Source of the DNA: an uncultured Gammaproteobacteria bacterium
GTDB taxonomy: Bacteria > Pseudomonadota > Gammaproteobacteria > GCA-002705445 > GCA-002716945
Reading direction: 5' to 3'
Assembly: GCA_902632305.1 (NCBI GenBank)
Contig: CACPCG010000004.1
Location: forward strand, 1-64,000
DNA: 64,000 nt
A model generated the notes under the pieces. The model ran no database searches. It was not told the DNA's origin and worked only from the letters and a program-made list of their open reading frames with translations. The position numbers and the translations under genes are program-made. Below, piece by piece: positions 53,484-64,000 of the stretch. Numbering within the stretch: position 1 is the first letter of the stretch; the number at the start of each line of letters is the position of its first letter.

Positions 53484-56339
53484 ATGAAGAAGAATATATT
53501 TGTTAAGGGAGCAAGGACTCATAATCTAAAAAATATCAACTTAGAAATTCCGCGCGATAAGTTAATAACAATAACAGGACTGTCAGGGTCTGGAAAATCC
53601 TCTCTGGCATTTGACACAATCTTTGCTGAAGGGCAGCGCAGATATATGGAATCGCTATCTTCTTATGCAAGACAATTCTTGTCAATGATGGATAAACCGG
53701 ATGTAGATATAATTGAGGGTCTTTCCCCTGCAATTTCTATCGAGCAAAAATCATCATCTCACAATCCCAGGTCTACTGTAGGAACCGTAACAGAAATTTA
53801 CGACTATTTAAGACTACTTTTTGCTAGAGTAGGTTCACCAAAATGTCCTGATCATAACATTGAACTTAAAGCCATGTCTTATAGTGATATATCAAAGAAA
53901 ATTCTATCGGATTATGCAAATAAAAAGATTATGATTATCTCGCCTGTTGTTAAGCAACAAAAAGGTGAACATACGAAACTTATAGAATCGTTTTCACGAC
54001 AAGGTCACAAGAGGATAAGGGTAAATGATGAAATCATAAACATAAGTGACATGTCTAAACATATGTTGAACCACCTCATAAACCCAAAGAAAAAAAATAA
54101 CATTGAGTTTGTAATAGATAGATTTAGCTCAATATCAAAGGAAGATAAATTAAGACTCGTAGAGTCGTTAGAACTTTGCTCAGACTTATCAGGCGGTATC
54201 GTTTACATTCTAGAAACTGACAAAAATTTGATATGCGATATTTTTTCTACTAAATACGCCTGTCCACATTGCGGCTATTCTATTCCTGAATTAGAACCAA
54301 AACTTTTTTCATTTAATAGTCCAGCTGGGGCTTGTCCCACTTGTGATGGTTTAGGTGTAGATGAATTCTTTGATATAGATAAAATAATTGTAAACCCTGA
54401 ACTCAGTCTCAGAAAAGGTGCAATTTACGGATGGGATGACAAAAGTGCATACTACTCCCTCTTATTAGAAAGTTTAGCAAACCATTTTAAAATAGATTTA
54501 GACCTTCCATACCACAAACTCTCAAAGAGTTTTAAAGAAATACTTTTCAATGGTAGTAAGGGAGAAATAATTAAAATGAAGTATGTGAGAGGATATAGAA
54601 GTAAAAACATGGATGATTTTGTTGTACGAGATGAAGAATGGGAGGGAATAATTGAAAAGTTTGAGAGGCAATATGAAACGGGGTCGTATTCGAAAAAAGA
54701 ACGTCTATCAAAGTACCTATCTATTGACAAGTGTAGTGAATGTGACGGTACAAGATTAAATAATAGAAGTAGGAATATATTCATTTTTAATAAATCAATA
54801 AGTGAAATCACATCCATGACTATCGGAGATTCACTAAAATTCTTTAATGAAATTAACTTTAAAGGGATGAATAAAGAAGTATCAAATAAAATCATCCTTG
54901 AAATTGTAAGTCGACTGAACTTCTTAAACAACGTTGGTTTAAACTATTTAACTCTCGATAGAAGTGCGGAGACGCTTTCCGGTGGTGAAGCACAAAGAAT
55001 TAGGCTTGCTAGTCAAATTGGTTCAGGTTTAGTAGGTGTAATGTATATTTTAGACGAACCATCTATCGGTCTTCATCAGAGAGATAATGATAAATTGTTG
55101 GATACTCTTAAGAACCTTAGAGATCTTGGTAACACAGTGATTGTGGTTGAGCATGATGAGGATACAATATTAACTTCCGATTGTGTTGTCGATATCGGCC
55201 CGGGTGCTGGTGAATCTGGCGGAGAGGTCGTTTATGTCGGTAATCCAAATGATATAAAAAAAGTGGATAACTCCTACACTGGTCAATATCTATCAAAATC
55301 TAAAAGAATAGAGGTTCCTGCTGTAAGAAAAAAAATTAATCAGAAGAAAATTTTAAAAATTACAAAAGCTCATGCAAATAATCTTAAAAATATTGATATA
55401 AAAATTCCACTTGGACTTCTAACATGTATTACAGGTGTATCAGGGTCCGGAAAATCAACACTAGTTAATGATGTGCTTTACGAATATATATACAATGATT
55501 TCTCGGAGAAAGATAATTCTCAAACAGGATGTCAAAAAATTACTGGGCTAGAAAATCTTGATAAGATAATAGAGATAGATCAGAGTCCTATTGGCAGAAC
55601 TCCAAGGTCGAACCCCGTTACCTACACAGGAGTGTTTACACACATTAGAGATCTTTTTTCACTAAATAAAGAAGCGAGATCGAGAGGTTATTCACCAGGT
55701 AGATTTAGCTTTAATGTTAGAGGTGGGAGGTGTAACGCATGTGAGGGTGATGGCGTAATTAGAGTAGAAATGCATTTTTTATCTGATGTATACGTAAAAT
55801 GTGATAAATGTAATGGCAAAAGGTACAATGATGAAACTTTGCAGATTGAACTCAAAGGTAAAAATATATTTGATGTTCTTGATATGCGAGTCTCAGAAGC
55901 AATAAAGTTTTTTTCTAATTACCCATTAATTAAGAGAAAATTAGATGTGATAGATGAAGTTGGTCTTTCGTACATTCGTCTTGGTCAAAACGCAACTACT
56001 CTCTCGGGCGGTGAGGCTCAAAGAATAAAGCTTGCCAAAGAACTGATCAAAAGAGACACAGGAAAAACAATTTATGTATTAGATGAACCAACGACTGGTC
56101 TTCATTTTCATGATGTAGCGAAATTATTAAAAGTACTCAATAAGCTTAAAGAGAGGGGTAATACTCTTGTGATAATTGAGCATAATCTTGAGGTAATTAA
56201 AACCGCTGACTGGATAATTGATTTAGGGCCTGAGGGTGGATTAGGTGGTGGAAGATGCGTAGTATCTGGAACACCAGAGGATGTGTCCAGAGAGAAGAAT
56301 TCATTTACTGGAAAGTTTCTAAAAAATAAACTTAAGTGA
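53484..56339 (+). CDS. uvrA: Excinuclease ABC subunit UvrA
   Basis: DNA damage recognition ATPase of nucleotide excision repair, 951 aa. Two ABC modules: first Walker [10 protein letters not shown] at 32-39 with signature [16 protein letters not shown], second Walker [10 protein letters not shown] with signature [15 protein letters not shown]. Zinc modules are CPHC...CPTC and CNAC...[17 protein letters not shown] and [12 protein letters not shown] are the two Walker B/D-loop segments. Length is standard. uvrB and uvrC are not in the window. Confidence 0.97.
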   Translation: MKKNIFVKGARTHNLKNINLEIPRDKLITITGLSGSGKSSLAFDTIFAEGQRRYMESLSSYARQFLSMMDKPDVDIIEGLSPAISIEQKSSSHNPRSTVGTVTEIYDYLRLLFARVGSPKCPDHNIELKAMSYSDISKKILSDYANKKIMIISPVVKQQKGEHTKLIESFSRQGHKRIRVNDEIINISDMSKHMLNHLINPKKKNNIEFVIDRFSSISKEDKLRLVESLELCSDLSGGIVYILETDKNLICDIFSTKYACPHCGYSIPELEPKLFSFNSPAGACPTCDGLGVDEFFDIDKIIVNPELSLRKGAIYGWDDKSAYYSLLLESLANHFKIDLDLPYHKLSKSFKEILFNGSKGEIIKMKYVRGYRSKNMDDFVVRDEEWEGIIEKFERQYETGSYSKKERLSKYLSIDKCSECDGTRLNNRSRNIFIFNKSISEITSMTIGDSLKFFNEINFKGMNKEVSNKIILEIVSRLNFLNNVGLNYLTLDRSAETLSGGEAQRIRLASQIGSGLVGVMYILDEPSIGLHQRDNDKLLDTLKNLRDLGNTVIVVEHDEDTILTSDCVVDIGPGAGESGGEVVYVGNPNDIKKVDNSYTGQYLSKSKRIEVPAVRKKINQKKILKITKAHANNLKNIDIKIPLGLLTCITGVSGSGKSTLVNDVLYEYIYNDFSEKDNSQTGCQKITGLENLDKIIEIDQSPIGRTPRSNPVTYTGVFTHIRDLFSLNKEARSRGYSPGRFSFNVRGGRCNACEGDGVIRVEMHFLSDVYVKCDKCNGKRYNDETLQIELKGKNIFDVLDMRVSEAIKFFSNYPLIKRKLDVIDEVGLSYIRLGQNATTLSGGEAQRIKLAKELIKRDTGKTIYVLDEPTTGLHFHDVAKLLKVLNKLKERGNTLVIIEHNLEVIKTADWIIDLGPEGGLGGGRCVVSGTPEDVSREKNSFTGKFLKNKLK

Positions 56340-56345
56340 AGTCCG

Positions 56346-56705
56346 TTAAGAATTATCTACTAATTTGACAAGCGCCTTTGGTGAGGAGTCACCTATTTTG
56401 AAACCATTTTTTAATATTCTAAGATAGCCACCATTTCTTTCTTTGAATCTTGGCCCGAGGTTTTCAAATAACTTTTTTACTACCTCTTTATCTCTAATTT
56501 TAGAGTAAGCGATGCGTCTTCTCATTAAGCTATCCTCTTTTGCAAGTGTAATTAATGGTTCTGCTACTTTTCTTAATTCTTTCGCTTTAGGAAGAGATGT
56601 TTCAATTTTCTCATGCTTTAATAAAGATAAAGTGAGATTCTTCATCAAAGATTTTCGATGCGAAGAATTTCTGTTTAATTGTCTGCCACTCTTTTTATGC
56701 CTCAT
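56346..56705 (-). CDS. rplQ: 50S ribosomal protein L17
   Basis: 119 aa. [20 protein letters not shown] at the N-terminus and [26 protein letters not shown] are L17 signatures; ends with [17 protein letters not shown]. Last gene of the alpha operon, overlapping rpoA by 4 bp; 6 bp from the convergent uvrA stop. Confidence 0.97.
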   Translation of the reverse strand: MRHKKSGRQLNRNSSHRKSLMKNLTLSLLKHEKIETSLPKAKELRKVAEPLITLAKEDSLMRRRIAYSKIRDKEVVKKLFENLGPRFKERNGGYLRILKNGFKIGDSSPKALVKLVDNS

Positions 56706-57688
56706 AATCTTTTCTCAATACCTTTTGGTGGCCAATCTTCAAGTTTCAGCCCTAACGATAAACTATGAGTCGCCAATACATCTTTAATTTCTGTGAGTGA
56801 TTTTTTACCTAAATTAGGTGTTTTCAATAACTCATTCTCACTTCTCTGAACTAAATCACCGATATAGTAAATATTTTCTGCTTTTAAGCAATTTGCGGAT
56901 CTTACGGTTAATTCCAAATCATCAACAGGTCTCAAAAGTACCGGATCAATTTGTGGGACGTCAGAATCTTCCTCTGTATCTTCCTGGACTTCTAAGTAAG
57001 TGAACACATCTAATTGATTTCTTAGTATCTGACCTGCTTTTCTTATTGCGTCTTCTGGCTCTATTGTTGCATTAGTTTTTAAATCTATAACTAATTTATC
57101 TAAATCTGTTCTTTGTTTAACTCTAGCGGTATCAACGTTATATGTCACTTGCACGACAGGACTAAATGATGCATCAAGTTGCATTTTACCAATTCCTAAG
57201 TCTTCCTGTTCATTGAATTTTCTTTTTTGAGCTTGCAGATATCCACGTCCACGGGTGACAGTCATATTAATGACCAACTCTGTCTTGTCATTAGTTATGT
57301 TCGCAATACAAAAATCAGGATTTTTAATTTCTAGATCAGAGCTTTGATTTATATCTGATGCTAGGACAGGACCTTTGCCTTTCTTTCTCAAAGTAACATC
57401 CAAAGATTCCTTCTCGTGTAATATCAGTGCGAGTTTTTTTATATTCAATAAGATTTCTAATACATCCTCTTGCACACCCTCTATAGTGCTGTATTCATGT
57501 AAAATATTTTCAATTGTTACTTCAGTAACAGCGCTACCGGGTAAAGAAGATAAAAGAACCCTTCTTAAAGCATTTCCAAGAGTGTGTCCGAATCCCCTCT
57601 CCAAAGGCTCAATGCTAATCTTTGCATGGGTTGACGAGGTAGCTTCTATATCTACTAGTTTTGGTTTTAGAAAGTCATTTTTATTCAT
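56702..57688 (-). CDS. rpoA: RNA polymerase alpha subunit RpoA
   Basis: 328 aa. N-terminal assembly domain ([20 protein letters not shown]-like [28 protein letters not shown]) and C-terminal UP-element/activator domain ([38 protein letters not shown]), joined by a linker rich in acidic residues ([13 protein letters not shown]). Follows rpsD by 7 bp. Confidence 0.98.
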   Translation of the reverse strand: MNKNDFLKPKLVDIEATSSTHAKISIEPLERGFGHTLGNALRRVLLSSLPGSAVTEVTIENILHEYSTIEGVQEDVLEILLNIKKLALILHEKESLDVTLRKKGKGPVLASDINQSSDLEIKNPDFCIANITNDKTELVINMTVTRGRGYLQAQKRKFNEQEDLGIGKMQLDASFSPVVQVTYNVDTARVKQRTDLDKLVIDLKTNATIEPEDAIRKAGQILRNQLDVFTYLEVQEDTEEDSDVPQIDPVLLRPVDDLELTVRSANCLKAENIYYIGDLVQRSENELLKTPNLGKKSLTEIKDVLATHSLSLGLKLEDWPPKGIEKRL

Positions 57689-57695
57689 ATTTCAC

Positions 57696-58319
57696 CTATT
57701 TTGAGTACAATTCTACAATTAGAGATTCATTTATTTCTGCCGGTAGTTCTTTTCTTTCAGGATTTCTAATGAATATTCCTGATAAATTTTTTGTATCAAC
57801 CTCAATCCAATCATTCGAGCCTCTTACCTCTGCTAAACTCATCGATAATTTGACTCTTATCTGCTCTTTTTTTGAATCTCTAAGTGATATTTTATCTTTT
57901 GGACAAACTTGATATGATGGTATATTTACGACTTCTCCGTTTACTTCAATATTTTTGTGATTAACGAGTTGTCGTGATTCAGCTCTAGTGGAGCCTAAAC
58001 CAATTCGATATACTACATTATCTAATCGTGTCTCCAGCATGTTTAATAAATTCTCTCCTGTTGAACCTTTTCTACTTGCAGATTTTTTATAATAGTTCCT
58101 AAATTGTTTTTCTAGAATACCATAAATCCTTTTTACTTTTTGTTTCTCTCTTAATTGAATAGAGTAGTCAGACATCTTACCTCTACGTGCATCACCTGGC
58201 TGACCTGGTTTCTTCTCAAGATTGCACTTTGTGTCCAAGGCTCTAGAACCAGATTTAAGATACAAATCTGTTCCCTCTCTTCTCATTAACTTGCATTTTG
58301 ATCCGGTATATTTGGCCAT
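57696..58319 (-). CDS. rpsD: 30S ribosomal protein S4
   Basis: 207 aa, C-minus (zinc-free) form. [19 protein letters not shown] at the start, [32 protein letters not shown] in the middle and the S4 RNA-binding domain [34 protein letters not shown]. In E. coli S4 autoregulates this operon; no leader pseudoknot was examined. Abuts rpsK. Confidence 0.98.
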   Translation of the reverse strand: MAKYTGSKCKLMRREGTDLYLKSGSRALDTKCNLEKKPGQPGDARRGKMSDYSIQLREKQKVKRIYGILEKQFRNYYKKSASRKGSTGENLLNMLETRLDNVVYRIGLGSTRAESRQLVNHKNIEVNGEVVNIPSYQVCPKDKISLRDSKKEQIRVKLSMSLAEVRGSNDWIEVDTKNLSGIFIRNPERKELPAEINESLIVELYSK

Positions 58320-58706
58320 TTATACTCTCCTCTTTTTAGGAGGCCTACATCCATTATGTGGTAATGGTGTTATATCAGTAATGTTTGTTATCTTATAACC
58401 AGCACTATTGATCGCTCGTACAGCAGAATCACGACCAGGTCCAGGTCCTTTTACAAGAACTTCGAGAGTTTTTAAACCATAATCTGCTGCTTTATTACAA
58501 GCCTTTTCTGCAGCGACTTGTGCAGCAAATGGAGTGCTTTTTCTAGAGCCTCTAAATCCTGATCCGCCAGAAGTTGCCCATGAGAGGGTATTGCCTTGTT
58601 TATCCGTAATAGTAATTATTGTATTATTAAAAGATGCGTAGATATGTGCTACACCCTCATTAACTATTTTCTTTTCTTTCTTTTTTTTAGTTTTATTTAC
58701 TGCCAT
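58320..58706 (-). CDS. rpsK: 30S ribosomal protein S11
   Basis: 128 aa. [44 protein letters not shown] and the C-terminal [18 protein letters not shown] identify S11. Overlaps rpsM by one base (TAATG). Confidence 0.98.
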   Translation of the reverse strand: MAVNKTKKKKEKKIVNEGVAHIYASFNNTIITITDKQGNTLSWATSGGSGFRGSRKSTPFAAQVAAEKACNKAADYGLKTLEVLVKGPGPGRDSAVRAINSAGYKITNITDITPLPHNGCRPPKKRRV

Positions 58707-59065
58707 TATTTAGCCTTTAATATTTTTCTTGGACCTTTGCGTGTCCTACTGTTGTTCTTTGTTCTTTGTCCTCTTAGAGGTAGGCCTTTTCTATGCCTGA
58801 TACCTCTGAAAGAACCTATATCCATAAGGCGTTTGATATTAATTGAATTTTCTCTCCTTAAGTCGCCTTCTAATTGATACTTCTCTACAAAATTCCTTAA
58901 AACCTCCAGGTCTTGCTCGCTAAGGTCCTTAACTTTTTTAGTTCTCTCTACTCCTGAATCCGAACATATCTTGTTTGCGCGTGTAACTCCAATCCCATAG
59001 ATTGATGTTAGTGCAATCCATATATGCTTATCATTAGGTAAATTTATTCCTGCTATTCTTGCCAT
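58706..59065 (-). CDS. rpsM: 30S ribosomal protein S13
   Basis: 119 aa. [26 protein letters not shown] start, helix-two-turn-helix region, and the C-terminal [30 protein letters not shown] tail. First gene of the alpha operon proper, 50 bp after rpmJ. Confidence 0.98.
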   Translation of the reverse strand: MARIAGINLPNDKHIWIALTSIYGIGVTRANKICSDSGVERTKKVKDLSEQDLEVLRNFVEKYQLEGDLRRENSINIKRLMDIGSFRGIRHRKGLPLRGQRTKNNSRTRKGPRKILKAK

Positions 59066-59115
59066 AAATTAACTCTCGGACATTTTATATTTCATTTGCC
59101 TTTATTACAACCTAT

Positions 59116-59232
59116 TTAACCTTGTCTTTGCTTATGTCTAGCATCTTTATTGCAGATTATTCGTACAACTCTATTACGTCTAATCACCCTACAATGTCTA
59201 CATAACTTTTTGACAGATGCTCTTACTTTCAT
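59116..59232 (-). CDS. rpmJ: 50S ribosomal protein L36
   Basis: A 38-codon gene translating [20 protein letters not shown] and ending [10 protein letters not shown], the L36 sequence. The zinc ligands C11, C14, C27 and H33 are present. The ATG shares one base with the secY stop (TAATG). Location between secY and rpsM is the conserved one. Confidence 0.96.
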   Translation of the reverse strand: MKVRASVKKLCRHCRVIRRNRVVRIICNKDARHKQRQG

Positions 59233-60581
59233 TATCTTAATCCTCCACCGATGCCTTTAAGATTAGCTTTTTTCATCATCCCTTCATATTGATGAGACAG
59301 TAGATGAGCTTGTATTTGTGCCATTAAATCCATGACAACTATTACTACAATTAGTAATGATGTTCCCCCAAAGTAGAAAGGTACATTAAAATACAGAATT
59401 AAAAATTCCGGCAATAAACACACTGCAGTTATATACATTGCTCCCACAGTGGTCAGTCTTGTGGTAATATCATCAATATAACTTGCTGTTTGTTCCCCTG
59501 GTCTAATACCAGGAATAAACGCACCTGATTTCTTTAAATTATCTGCTGTTTCGTTCGAATTAAATACTAATGCTGTATAGAAAAAGCAGAAAAATATTAT
59601 AGCAAACGCATATAACATGATGTATAAGGGTTGCCCAGGAGTTAGAGAAAGTGCGATATTTTGAACAAGACTATCCTGATCGCTTGAACTACTCCAACTC
59701 GCAATTGTTGCAGGGAAAAGAATAATTGCGGATGCAAAAATAGGTGGTATGACTCCTGCCATATTTATTTTCAATGGTAAATGAGAGCTCTGTGCCGCAT
59801 ACATTTTTCTTCCTTGCATTTTTCTAGCATAATTTATAGGGATTCTTCTTTGTCCACGTTCTATATAAATTACAAAAGCAGTGATAATCAACACAAGTAA
59901 GAATATTAATATAACAGTAAATCCTTGTAATTCACCATTTCTTGCTAAATCAATTGTATTTCCAATAGCGGATGGCAGTCCTGCAACTATTCCTGCAAAA
60001 ATTATAATTGAAATACCATTCCCAATACCTCTTTCGGTAATCTGCTCGCCAAGCCAAACTAAAAACATCGTGCCAGTCACAAGCGTAATTACAGCTATTA
60101 TAAAAAAGTTTAAACCTGGGTCTAATACAAGTGTAGTAGAGGAAGTATTTTGATTTTGAAGTGCATTTGCGACACCAGCTGACTGAAGAAACGCAAGCAG
60201 AACAGTAAAATATCTTGTATAACGTGTTATTTTTTTCCTACCTCGTTCTCCTTCTTTACGAAGTTGTATAAGTGGCGCATAAACATGACTCATCATCTGT
60301 ATAATGATGGATGCAGAAATATACGGCATAACACCCAAAGCAAATATTGACATTCTAGATAAAGCTCCACCTGAGAACATATTAAACATATCAAGAATAC
60401 TTCCACGTTGTTGCTCAAAAATGAATTGCATTACAGATGGATCTATTCCTGGCAAAGTAATAAAACTTCCTAGACGAAAAATTACAAGAGCAAATATCAC
60501 AAAAAATACTCTCTGTCTCAACTCATTTGATTTAGTTAAGCCACCAATACTTGTTCCTGAATTGCTACCTAATCTCGACAT
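59232..60581 (-). CDS. secY: Preprotein translocase subunit SecY
   Basis: Ten-helix core channel of the Sec translocon, about 449 aa. Landmarks: [24 protein letters not shown] (TM1), the plug region [89 protein letters not shown], and [22 protein letters not shown]. The frame extends to a TTG at 60593, but that lies inside rplO; I start at ATG 60581 (MSRLGSNSG). Confidence 0.97.
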   Translation of the reverse strand: MSRLGSNSGTSIGGLTKSNELRQRVFFVIFALVIFRLGSFITLPGIDPSVMQFIFEQQRGSILDMFNMFSGGALSRMSIFALGVMPYISASIIIQMMSHVYAPLIQLRKEGERGRKKITRYTRYFTVLLAFLQSAGVANALQNQNTSSTTLVLDPGLNFFIIAVITLVTGTMFLVWLGEQITERGIGNGISIIIFAGIVAGLPSAIGNTIDLARNGELQGFTVILIFLLVLIITAFVIYIERGQRRIPINYARKMQGRKMYAAQSSHLPLKINMAGVIPPIFASAIILFPATIASWSSSSDQDSLVQNIALSLTPGQPLYIMLYAFAIIFFCFFYTALVFNSNETADNLKKSGAFIPGIRPGEQTASYIDDITTRLTTVGAMYITAVCLLPEFLILYFNVPFYFGGTSLLIVVIVVMDLMAQIQAHLLSHQYEGMMKKANLKGIGGGLR

Positions 60582-60582
60582 A

Positions 60583-61002
60583 TTATTTACCAATAAACTC
60601 CATTACAGATTTTGTGCAAGCAATGCCTTGGAATGTTTTTTTCTCTTTAATCGTACACGGTCCAATAACTTTCACTTTATTGATTTTCTTATTAATCAAT
60701 TTATATTTTTTTAGTATATCCAGCGTGACTTCTTTCTCTGTAATTTTTGACAAATAATCATATTTAATTTCAGCAAACAAAATATTGACTCTTGATTTAA
60801 AACCAACCTTTGGCAACCTTCTTTGGAGTGGCATTTGTCCGCCCTCAAAACCAACCTGAACTTTACCGCCAGATCTTGACTTTTGACCTTTGTGTCCTCT
60901 ACCTGATGTCTTACCTGTCCCGGAACCTATCCCTCTACCAAGCCTTTTACTGTCGGATTTACTACTACTTTTTGGTCTAATTGTATTCAACAAATTACTC
61001 AT
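60583..61002 (-). CDS. rplO: 50S ribosomal protein L15
   Basis: 139 aa. The glycine-rich N-terminal part [28 protein letters not shown] and [20 protein letters not shown] are L15 signatures. Upstream of secY in the conserved spc order; TAA at its end lies 2 bp from the secY ATG. Confidence 0.97.
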   Translation of the reverse strand: MSNLLNTIRPKSSSKSDSKRLGRGIGSGTGKTSGRGHKGQKSRSGGKVQVGFEGGQMPLQRRLPKVGFKSRVNILFAEIKYDYLSKITEKEVTLDILKKYKLINKKINKVKVIGPCTIKEKKTFQGIACTKSVMEFIGK

Positions 61003-61005
61003 ACT

Positions 61006-61188
61006 TTATCCTTCTACTATTACCATATGTTTTACAACATTTATCATTCCTCTCGATTCGGGTGTATCTTTTACGTTCACAGAATGATGGATTCTCCTCA
61101 AGCCAAGGCCTCTGATGCACGCTTTCTGTTTTTGTGTGCATCCAATTAAACTTCTCTTTTGTGTAATTTTAATTTCTTTGTTAGCCAT
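61006..61188 (-). CDS. rpmD: 50S ribosomal protein L30
   Basis: 60 aa. [32 protein letters not shown] and [16 protein letters not shown] are typical of bacterial L30. Overlaps the rpsE stop by one base; 3 bp before rplO. Confidence 0.97.
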   Translation of the reverse strand: MANKEIKITQKRSLIGCTQKQKACIRGLGLRRIHHSVNVKDTPESRGMINVVKHMVIVEG

Positions 61189-61679
61189 TATAGTTCACTC
61201 GTTTTTTTTCCTCGTTTAGCAGCGATGTAAGCCGGATAAAACATTGACTCTAAACCTTTCACAGTTGCTTTCACAACATTAATTGGGTTTGTTGAACCAA
61301 TACTTTTTGCTAATACATTGTGAATTCCAGTAGCCTCAAAGACTGCTCGCATTGCGCCACCAGCTATAACACCCGTACCTTCTCCTGCAGGCTGCATGTA
61401 AACTTTTGCCGACCCATGGGAATGAGTTACTGCATGATATAAAGTTCCTTTTTTAAGAGCTACAGTAATCATATTTTTCTTTGCTTTTTCCATTGCTTTC
61501 TGAATAGCAATTGGGACTTCTTTTGCTTTACCATAACCATAACCTACTCTACCATTTCCATCACCAACAACAGTTAGTGCTGTGAAGCCAAATTGTCTAC
61601 CGCCTTTGACAACTTTTGCAGTTCTATTTACCGCTACTAGTTTTTCTATGTAATCTGATTTTCTCTCTTCTATTGCCAC
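61188..61679 (-). CDS. rpsE: 30S ribosomal protein S5
   Basis: 163 aa. Double-stranded-RNA-binding-like N-terminal domain ([48 protein letters not shown]) and the C-terminal [29 protein letters not shown]. One-base overlaps with rplR and rpmD. Confidence 0.98.
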   Translation of the reverse strand: MAIEERKSDYIEKLVAVNRTAKVVKGGRQFGFTALTVVGDGNGRVGYGYGKAKEVPIAIQKAMEKAKKNMITVALKKGTLYHAVTHSHGSAKVYMQPAGEGTGVIAGGAMRAVFEATGIHNVLAKSIGSTNPINVVKATVKGLESMFYPAYIAAKRGKKTSEL

Positions 61680-62038
61680 TATATCTTCACTCCATTTTCT
61701 CGGATTGATTCTGCTATTGCTTTAATTTTTCCATGATATTTATAACCTGATCTATCAAAAGCAATCTTTGTAATTTTTTCTTTTTTTATAAATTCAGCAA
61801 CTAACTTGCCAATAATTTTTGAATTTTCTATATTGTTAGATTTTGTTTTTGTATTTTTTTGGTTTGTAGATATTGTAGTAATTACCTTGTCACCGTTAGG
61901 TGTTAGGACTTGAACATATATGTGATTTATTGATTTGTAAACACTAAGCCTGTGTGAACCAGATTCACAAATTAAATCTCTTGTTTTTTTAGCACGTCTT
62001 AGTCTAGCAGCTTTTTTACTAATAGATTTACCTATCAT
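61679..62038 (-). CDS. rplR: 50S ribosomal protein L18
   Basis: 119 aa, binds 5S r[37 protein letters not shown] and the C-terminal [26 protein letters not shown] mark L18. Start overlaps the rplF stop (ATGA). Confidence 0.97.
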   Translation of the reverse strand: MIGKSISKKAARLRRAKKTRDLICESGSHRLSVYKSINHIYVQVLTPNGDKVITTISTNQKNTKTKSNNIENSKIIGKLVAEFIKKEKITKIAFDRSGYKYHGKIKAIAESIRENGVKI

Positions 62039-62562
62039 TTTTTCTTTGCCTCTTTCTTTACTATTATCTCATCGTCATAACGTATTCCTTTACCTTTATA
62101 AGGCTCAGGTGGCCTGACTGATCGAATTTCTGATGCAACTTGACCTACTTTTTGTTTATCAACCCCTACGATAGAGATTTCTGTTTGAGATGGGGTTTCA
62201 ATTTTCAGACCTTCTGGTATCGGGAATTGCACTGGATGAGAATAGCCAACAGTCAGTTCCAGTGTATCACCTTGAGATTTGGCTCTGTAACCAACGCCTA
62301 CTAATTTTAATGTTTTTTTCCATCCGTGGGTAACGCCATGAATCATATTAAATAGTAATGCACGTGTTGTTCCAGACAATGCTATTAAATGCTCCTTTTT
62401 ACTCTCAATACGAACGACATTATCCTCTTGGATGATATCGATACCCTCATTTTTCATGAACTGCATTTTCCCGAGAGGACCTTCCACATTAATTTCATCT
62501 CTATTTACAGTAACTTTAGTTGCCTCTGGTAGACTTATAGGCTTTCTAGCTATTTTAGACAT
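62035..62562 (-). CDS. rplF: 50S ribosomal protein L6
   Basis: 175 aa, two tandem L6 folds. MSKIARKPISLPEATKVTV start, LLFNMIHGVTHGWKKTLKLVGVGYRA in the middle, and the signature PPEPYKGKGIRYDDE near the end. 6 bp after rpsH. Confidence 0.98.
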   Translation of the reverse strand: MSKIARKPISLPEATKVTVNRDEINVEGPLGKMQFMKNEGIDIIQEDNVVRIESKKEHLIALSGTTRALLFNMIHGVTHGWKKTLKLVGVGYRAKSQGDTLELTVGYSHPVQFPIPEGLKIETPSQTEISIVGVDKQKVGQVASEIRSVRPPEPYKGKGIRYDDEIIVKKEAKKK

Positions 62563-62568
62563 TGATAA

Positions 62569-62961
62569 CTAAGAGACAATACATAAAATCTCTCCTCCGC
62601 AATTTTTTTCTCTAGCTTGTTTATCTGTCATAACACCTTTAGATGTTGAAACAATACAAACCCCTAATCCGTTATTAACACTTGGTATATCTTTCGCTGA
62701 TTTAAAGATTCTTAGGCCAGGTTTACTCACCCTCTTTAATAATTCAATTACAGGCTTCCCCTCGTAGTATTTTAATTTAACAATAATATCTTTTTTAACT
62801 TCGCCCTCAACATTTACCTCGTTGATATAACCCTCGCTTAATAGAACATCACAAATCGAGAGCTTAGTTTTTGAGAATGGTATCGCAACACTTGTTTTAT
62901 TAGCATTTTGAGCATTTCTTATTCTTGTTAGTAAATCAGCAATTGTGTCATTCATACTCAT
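62569..62961 (-). CDS. rpsH: 30S ribosomal protein S8
   Basis: 130 aa from [21 protein letters not shown], matching the E. coli start MSMQDPIADMLTRIRN. The frame is open to a TTG at 62973, which overlaps rpsN and is not needed. [32 protein letters not shown] is the C-terminal 16S-rRNA-binding segment. In E. coli S8 autoregulates the spc operon. Confidence 0.97.
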   Translation of the reverse strand: MSMNDTIADLLTRIRNAQNANKTSVAIPFSKTKLSICDVLLSEGYINEVNVEGEVKKDIIVKLKYYEGKPVIELLKRVSKPGLRIFKSAKDIPSVNNGLGVCIVSTSKGVMTDKQAREKNCGGEILCIVS

Positions 62962-62966
62962 ATCTT

Positions 62967-63272
62967 TTACCAACTTGCCTTTGTTAATCCAGGGATATCT
63001 CCCCTCATTGCTGCTTTTCTTAACTTAGATCTACCTAAAGAGAATTTTCTGTAAACACCACGAGGTCGACCGGTCAAGGAACATCTTTTTCTCTGACGTG
63101 TTGGCATAGAGTTTAGTGGCAGTTTTTGAAGTTTCTTTCTAAGCAATGAAGCCTCTTCGTATGTCAAGTTTTCATCTCTAAGTTTGTTTTTAATCGAGCT
63201 TCTTTTAGCAGTAAATTTTGCAACTAAATCTGCTCTTTTCTTTTCTCTTTGTATGATTGATGATTTTGCCAT
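62967..63272 (-). CDS. rpsN: 30S ribosomal protein S14 (zinc-free form)
   Basis: 101 aa, the long C-minus form without CxxC zinc ligands. [20 protein letters not shown] at the start and [39 protein letters not shown] at the end. Lies 1 bp before the rplE stop on the upstream side. Confidence 0.98.
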   Translation of the reverse strand: MAKSSIIQREKKRADLVAKFTAKRSSIKNKLRDENLTYEEASLLRKKLQKLPLNSMPTRQRKRCSLTGRPRGVYRKFSLGRSKLRKAAMRGDIPGLTKASW

Positions 63273-63273
63273 T

Positions 63274-63810
63274 TTATTTAAAAGGAAAATTAAATTGTTT
63301 TAATAATTCCATCGCCTCCTCATTATTTTTTGCACTCGTTGTGATACAAATATCTAAACCTTTAATTTTATCTATTCTATCGAAATCAATTTCAGGGAAT
63401 ATTATATGCTCTTTAATGCCTAATGTATAATTTCCTCTTCCATCGAATGAGCCTGTGCTAAGTCCTCTAAAATCACGTGTTCTAGGTAAAGATATTTTTA
63501 TTAGCTTTTCAAAAAAGTCGTACATTTTTTCTTTTCTCAAGGTCACTTTACATCCAATTGGCATACCCTCTCGGAGTTTGAAATTTGCTATAGATTTTTT
63601 AGCATAAGTTAGTACTGCTTTCTGGCCTGTAATATCTGTAAGTTCCCTCTGTGCTGACTCTAATACTTTTTTATCAGATGTAGATGACCCTAACCCCATA
63701 TTTAGAGTGATTTTAATCAACTTAGGAACCTCCATAGGACTTTTTAGTTTAAATTGCTCCATCAGTGCAGGCACAATATTTTCTCTATAAAATTCTTGAT
63801 AAGTGTTCAT
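63274..63810 (-). CDS. rplE: 50S ribosomal protein L5
   Basis: 178 aa from ATG 63810 ([20 protein letters not shown]). An in-frame TTG at 63822 would extend into rplX and is unlikely. Signatures: [78 protein letters not shown]. Binds 5S rRNA. Confidence 0.97.
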   Translation of the reverse strand: MNTYQEFYRENIVPALMEQFKLKSPMEVPKLIKITLNMGLGSSTSDKKVLESAQRELTDITGQKAVLTYAKKSIANFKLREGMPIGCKVTLRKEKMYDFFEKLIKISLPRTRDFRGLSTGSFDGRGNYTLGIKEHIIFPEIDFDRIDKIKGLDICITTSAKNNEEAMELLKQFNFPFK

Positions 63811-63811
63811 G

Positions 63812-64000
63812 TTAAATATCAATAACCTCTTTATTCGATTTATAAATTCTCACTTTTTTACCATTTTCAAGTACCTTGCATCCAACTTTGTCCCCTTTTT
63901 TTGTAATTGGATTAAAAATCATAATATTAGAGATATCTAGTGGCATCTCTCTTTCTATAATTCCGCCTGTTTCTTCTTTATTTGGATTAGGTTTAGTGTG
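63812..64000 (-). CDS. rplX: 50S ribosomal protein L24, C-terminal part
   Basis: The last ~62 codons of L24: [20 protein letters not shown], then [20 protein letters not shown] and [17 protein letters not shown], ending in TAA at 63812-63814. The N-terminal KOW domain lies beyond the window. Its stop is 1 bp before the rplE ATG. Confidence 0.95.
   Translation of the reverse strand, partial: HTKPNPNKEETGGIIEREMPLDISNIMIFNPITKKGDKVGCKVLENGKKVRIYKSNKEVIDI

Noticed and set aside
54452-54931. 159-codon minus-strand ORF inside uvrA
   Set aside because: Antisense to a highly conserved part of UvrA, low complexity and hydrophobic; no independent support.
1-64000. tRNA, rRNA, CRISPR array, IS element, integrase or prophage
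   Set aside because: Coding density leaves no gap over ~220 bp; no repeat-spacer pattern, transposase motif or tRNA-like cloverleaf was noticed in the gaps.
56346-64000. Unusual gene order in the ribosomal block
   Set aside because: The order rplX-rplE-rpsN-rpsH-rplF-rplR-rpsE-rpmD-rplO-secY-rpmJ-rpsM-rpsK-rpsD-rpoA-rplQ is the standard spc-alpha arrangement.

Overview
The window is AT-rich (about two-thirds A+T by eye) and very tightly packed. Gene content and order point to a free-living marine gammaproteobacterium with a streamlined genome, most like the SAR86 clade. That placement is inference. It rests on the gammaproteobacterial blocks miaB-phoH-ybeY-corC-lnt-leuS-lptE and yhdP-nit-tldD-pmbA, the TonB-dependent receptor, and the near absence of intergenic DNA. 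No gap exceeds 300 bases; the largest are 8332-8551 (about 220 bp, promoter and operators of nrdA), 53265-53483 (219 bp, ssb/uvrA divergent region) and 42684-42822 (139 bp, rubrerythrin/pyrD divergent region). I saw no tRNA, rRNA, CRISPR array, IS element or phage gene.

Layout. 1-257: a minus-strand fragment of an ABC-2 permease runs head-on into a 5'-truncated btuB, so both genes lose their 5' parts at one junction (about 240-258), either an assembly or amplification chimera or a real inversion. 258-4134: BtuB-like cobalamin receptor, a B12-binding-domain radical SAM protein and a DUF6580 membrane protein. 4136-8331: class I ribonucleotide reductase nrdA/nrdB with an unlisted 51-codon membrane/coiled-coil ORF wedged between them and an NrdR-box promoter upstream. 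8552-9943: MgtE. 10067-18554: complete phosphate regulon phoR-pstS-pstC-pstA-pstB-phoU-phoB plus a porin, with Pho-box-like repeats. 18625-21922: an unrecognised protein, an alanine/sodium symporter broken by a 7-G run, and nadC. 21959-29077: ten-gene Mrp/Mbh-type cation antiporter operon with three antiporter-like large subunits.

29079-38965: pmbA, tldD, nit, yhdP, rsfS, nadD, proA, holA. 38999-42683: a hydroxyacid dehydrogenase, an Irr-like Fur regulator, and a rubrerythrin / Fe-S protein / DUF3501 operon with a perfect Irr-type palindrome in its promoter. 42823-44841: pyrD (apparent AUU start), a small unknown gene, and a metallo-beta-lactamase-fold hydrolase. 44842-53264: lptE, leuS, lnt, corC, ybeY, phoH, miaB, ssb. 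53484-56339: uvrA. 56346-64000: the alpha and spc ribosomal-protein operons from rplQ back to rplX, the last cut by the window edge.

Themes. Every one of the seven convergent gene pairs has its stop codons overlapping or within 6 bp, leaving no space for intrinsic terminators. Several transcription-unit first genes have a -10-like box 5-9 nt before the ATG, suggesting leaderless mRNAs. Two genes (the MrpA-C-like subunit and pyrD) have strong Shine-Dalgarno sequences placed for non-canonical AUA and AUU starts. Iron, phosphate, B12 and deoxyribonucleotide supply are each represented by a compact unit, several with a recognisable operator.
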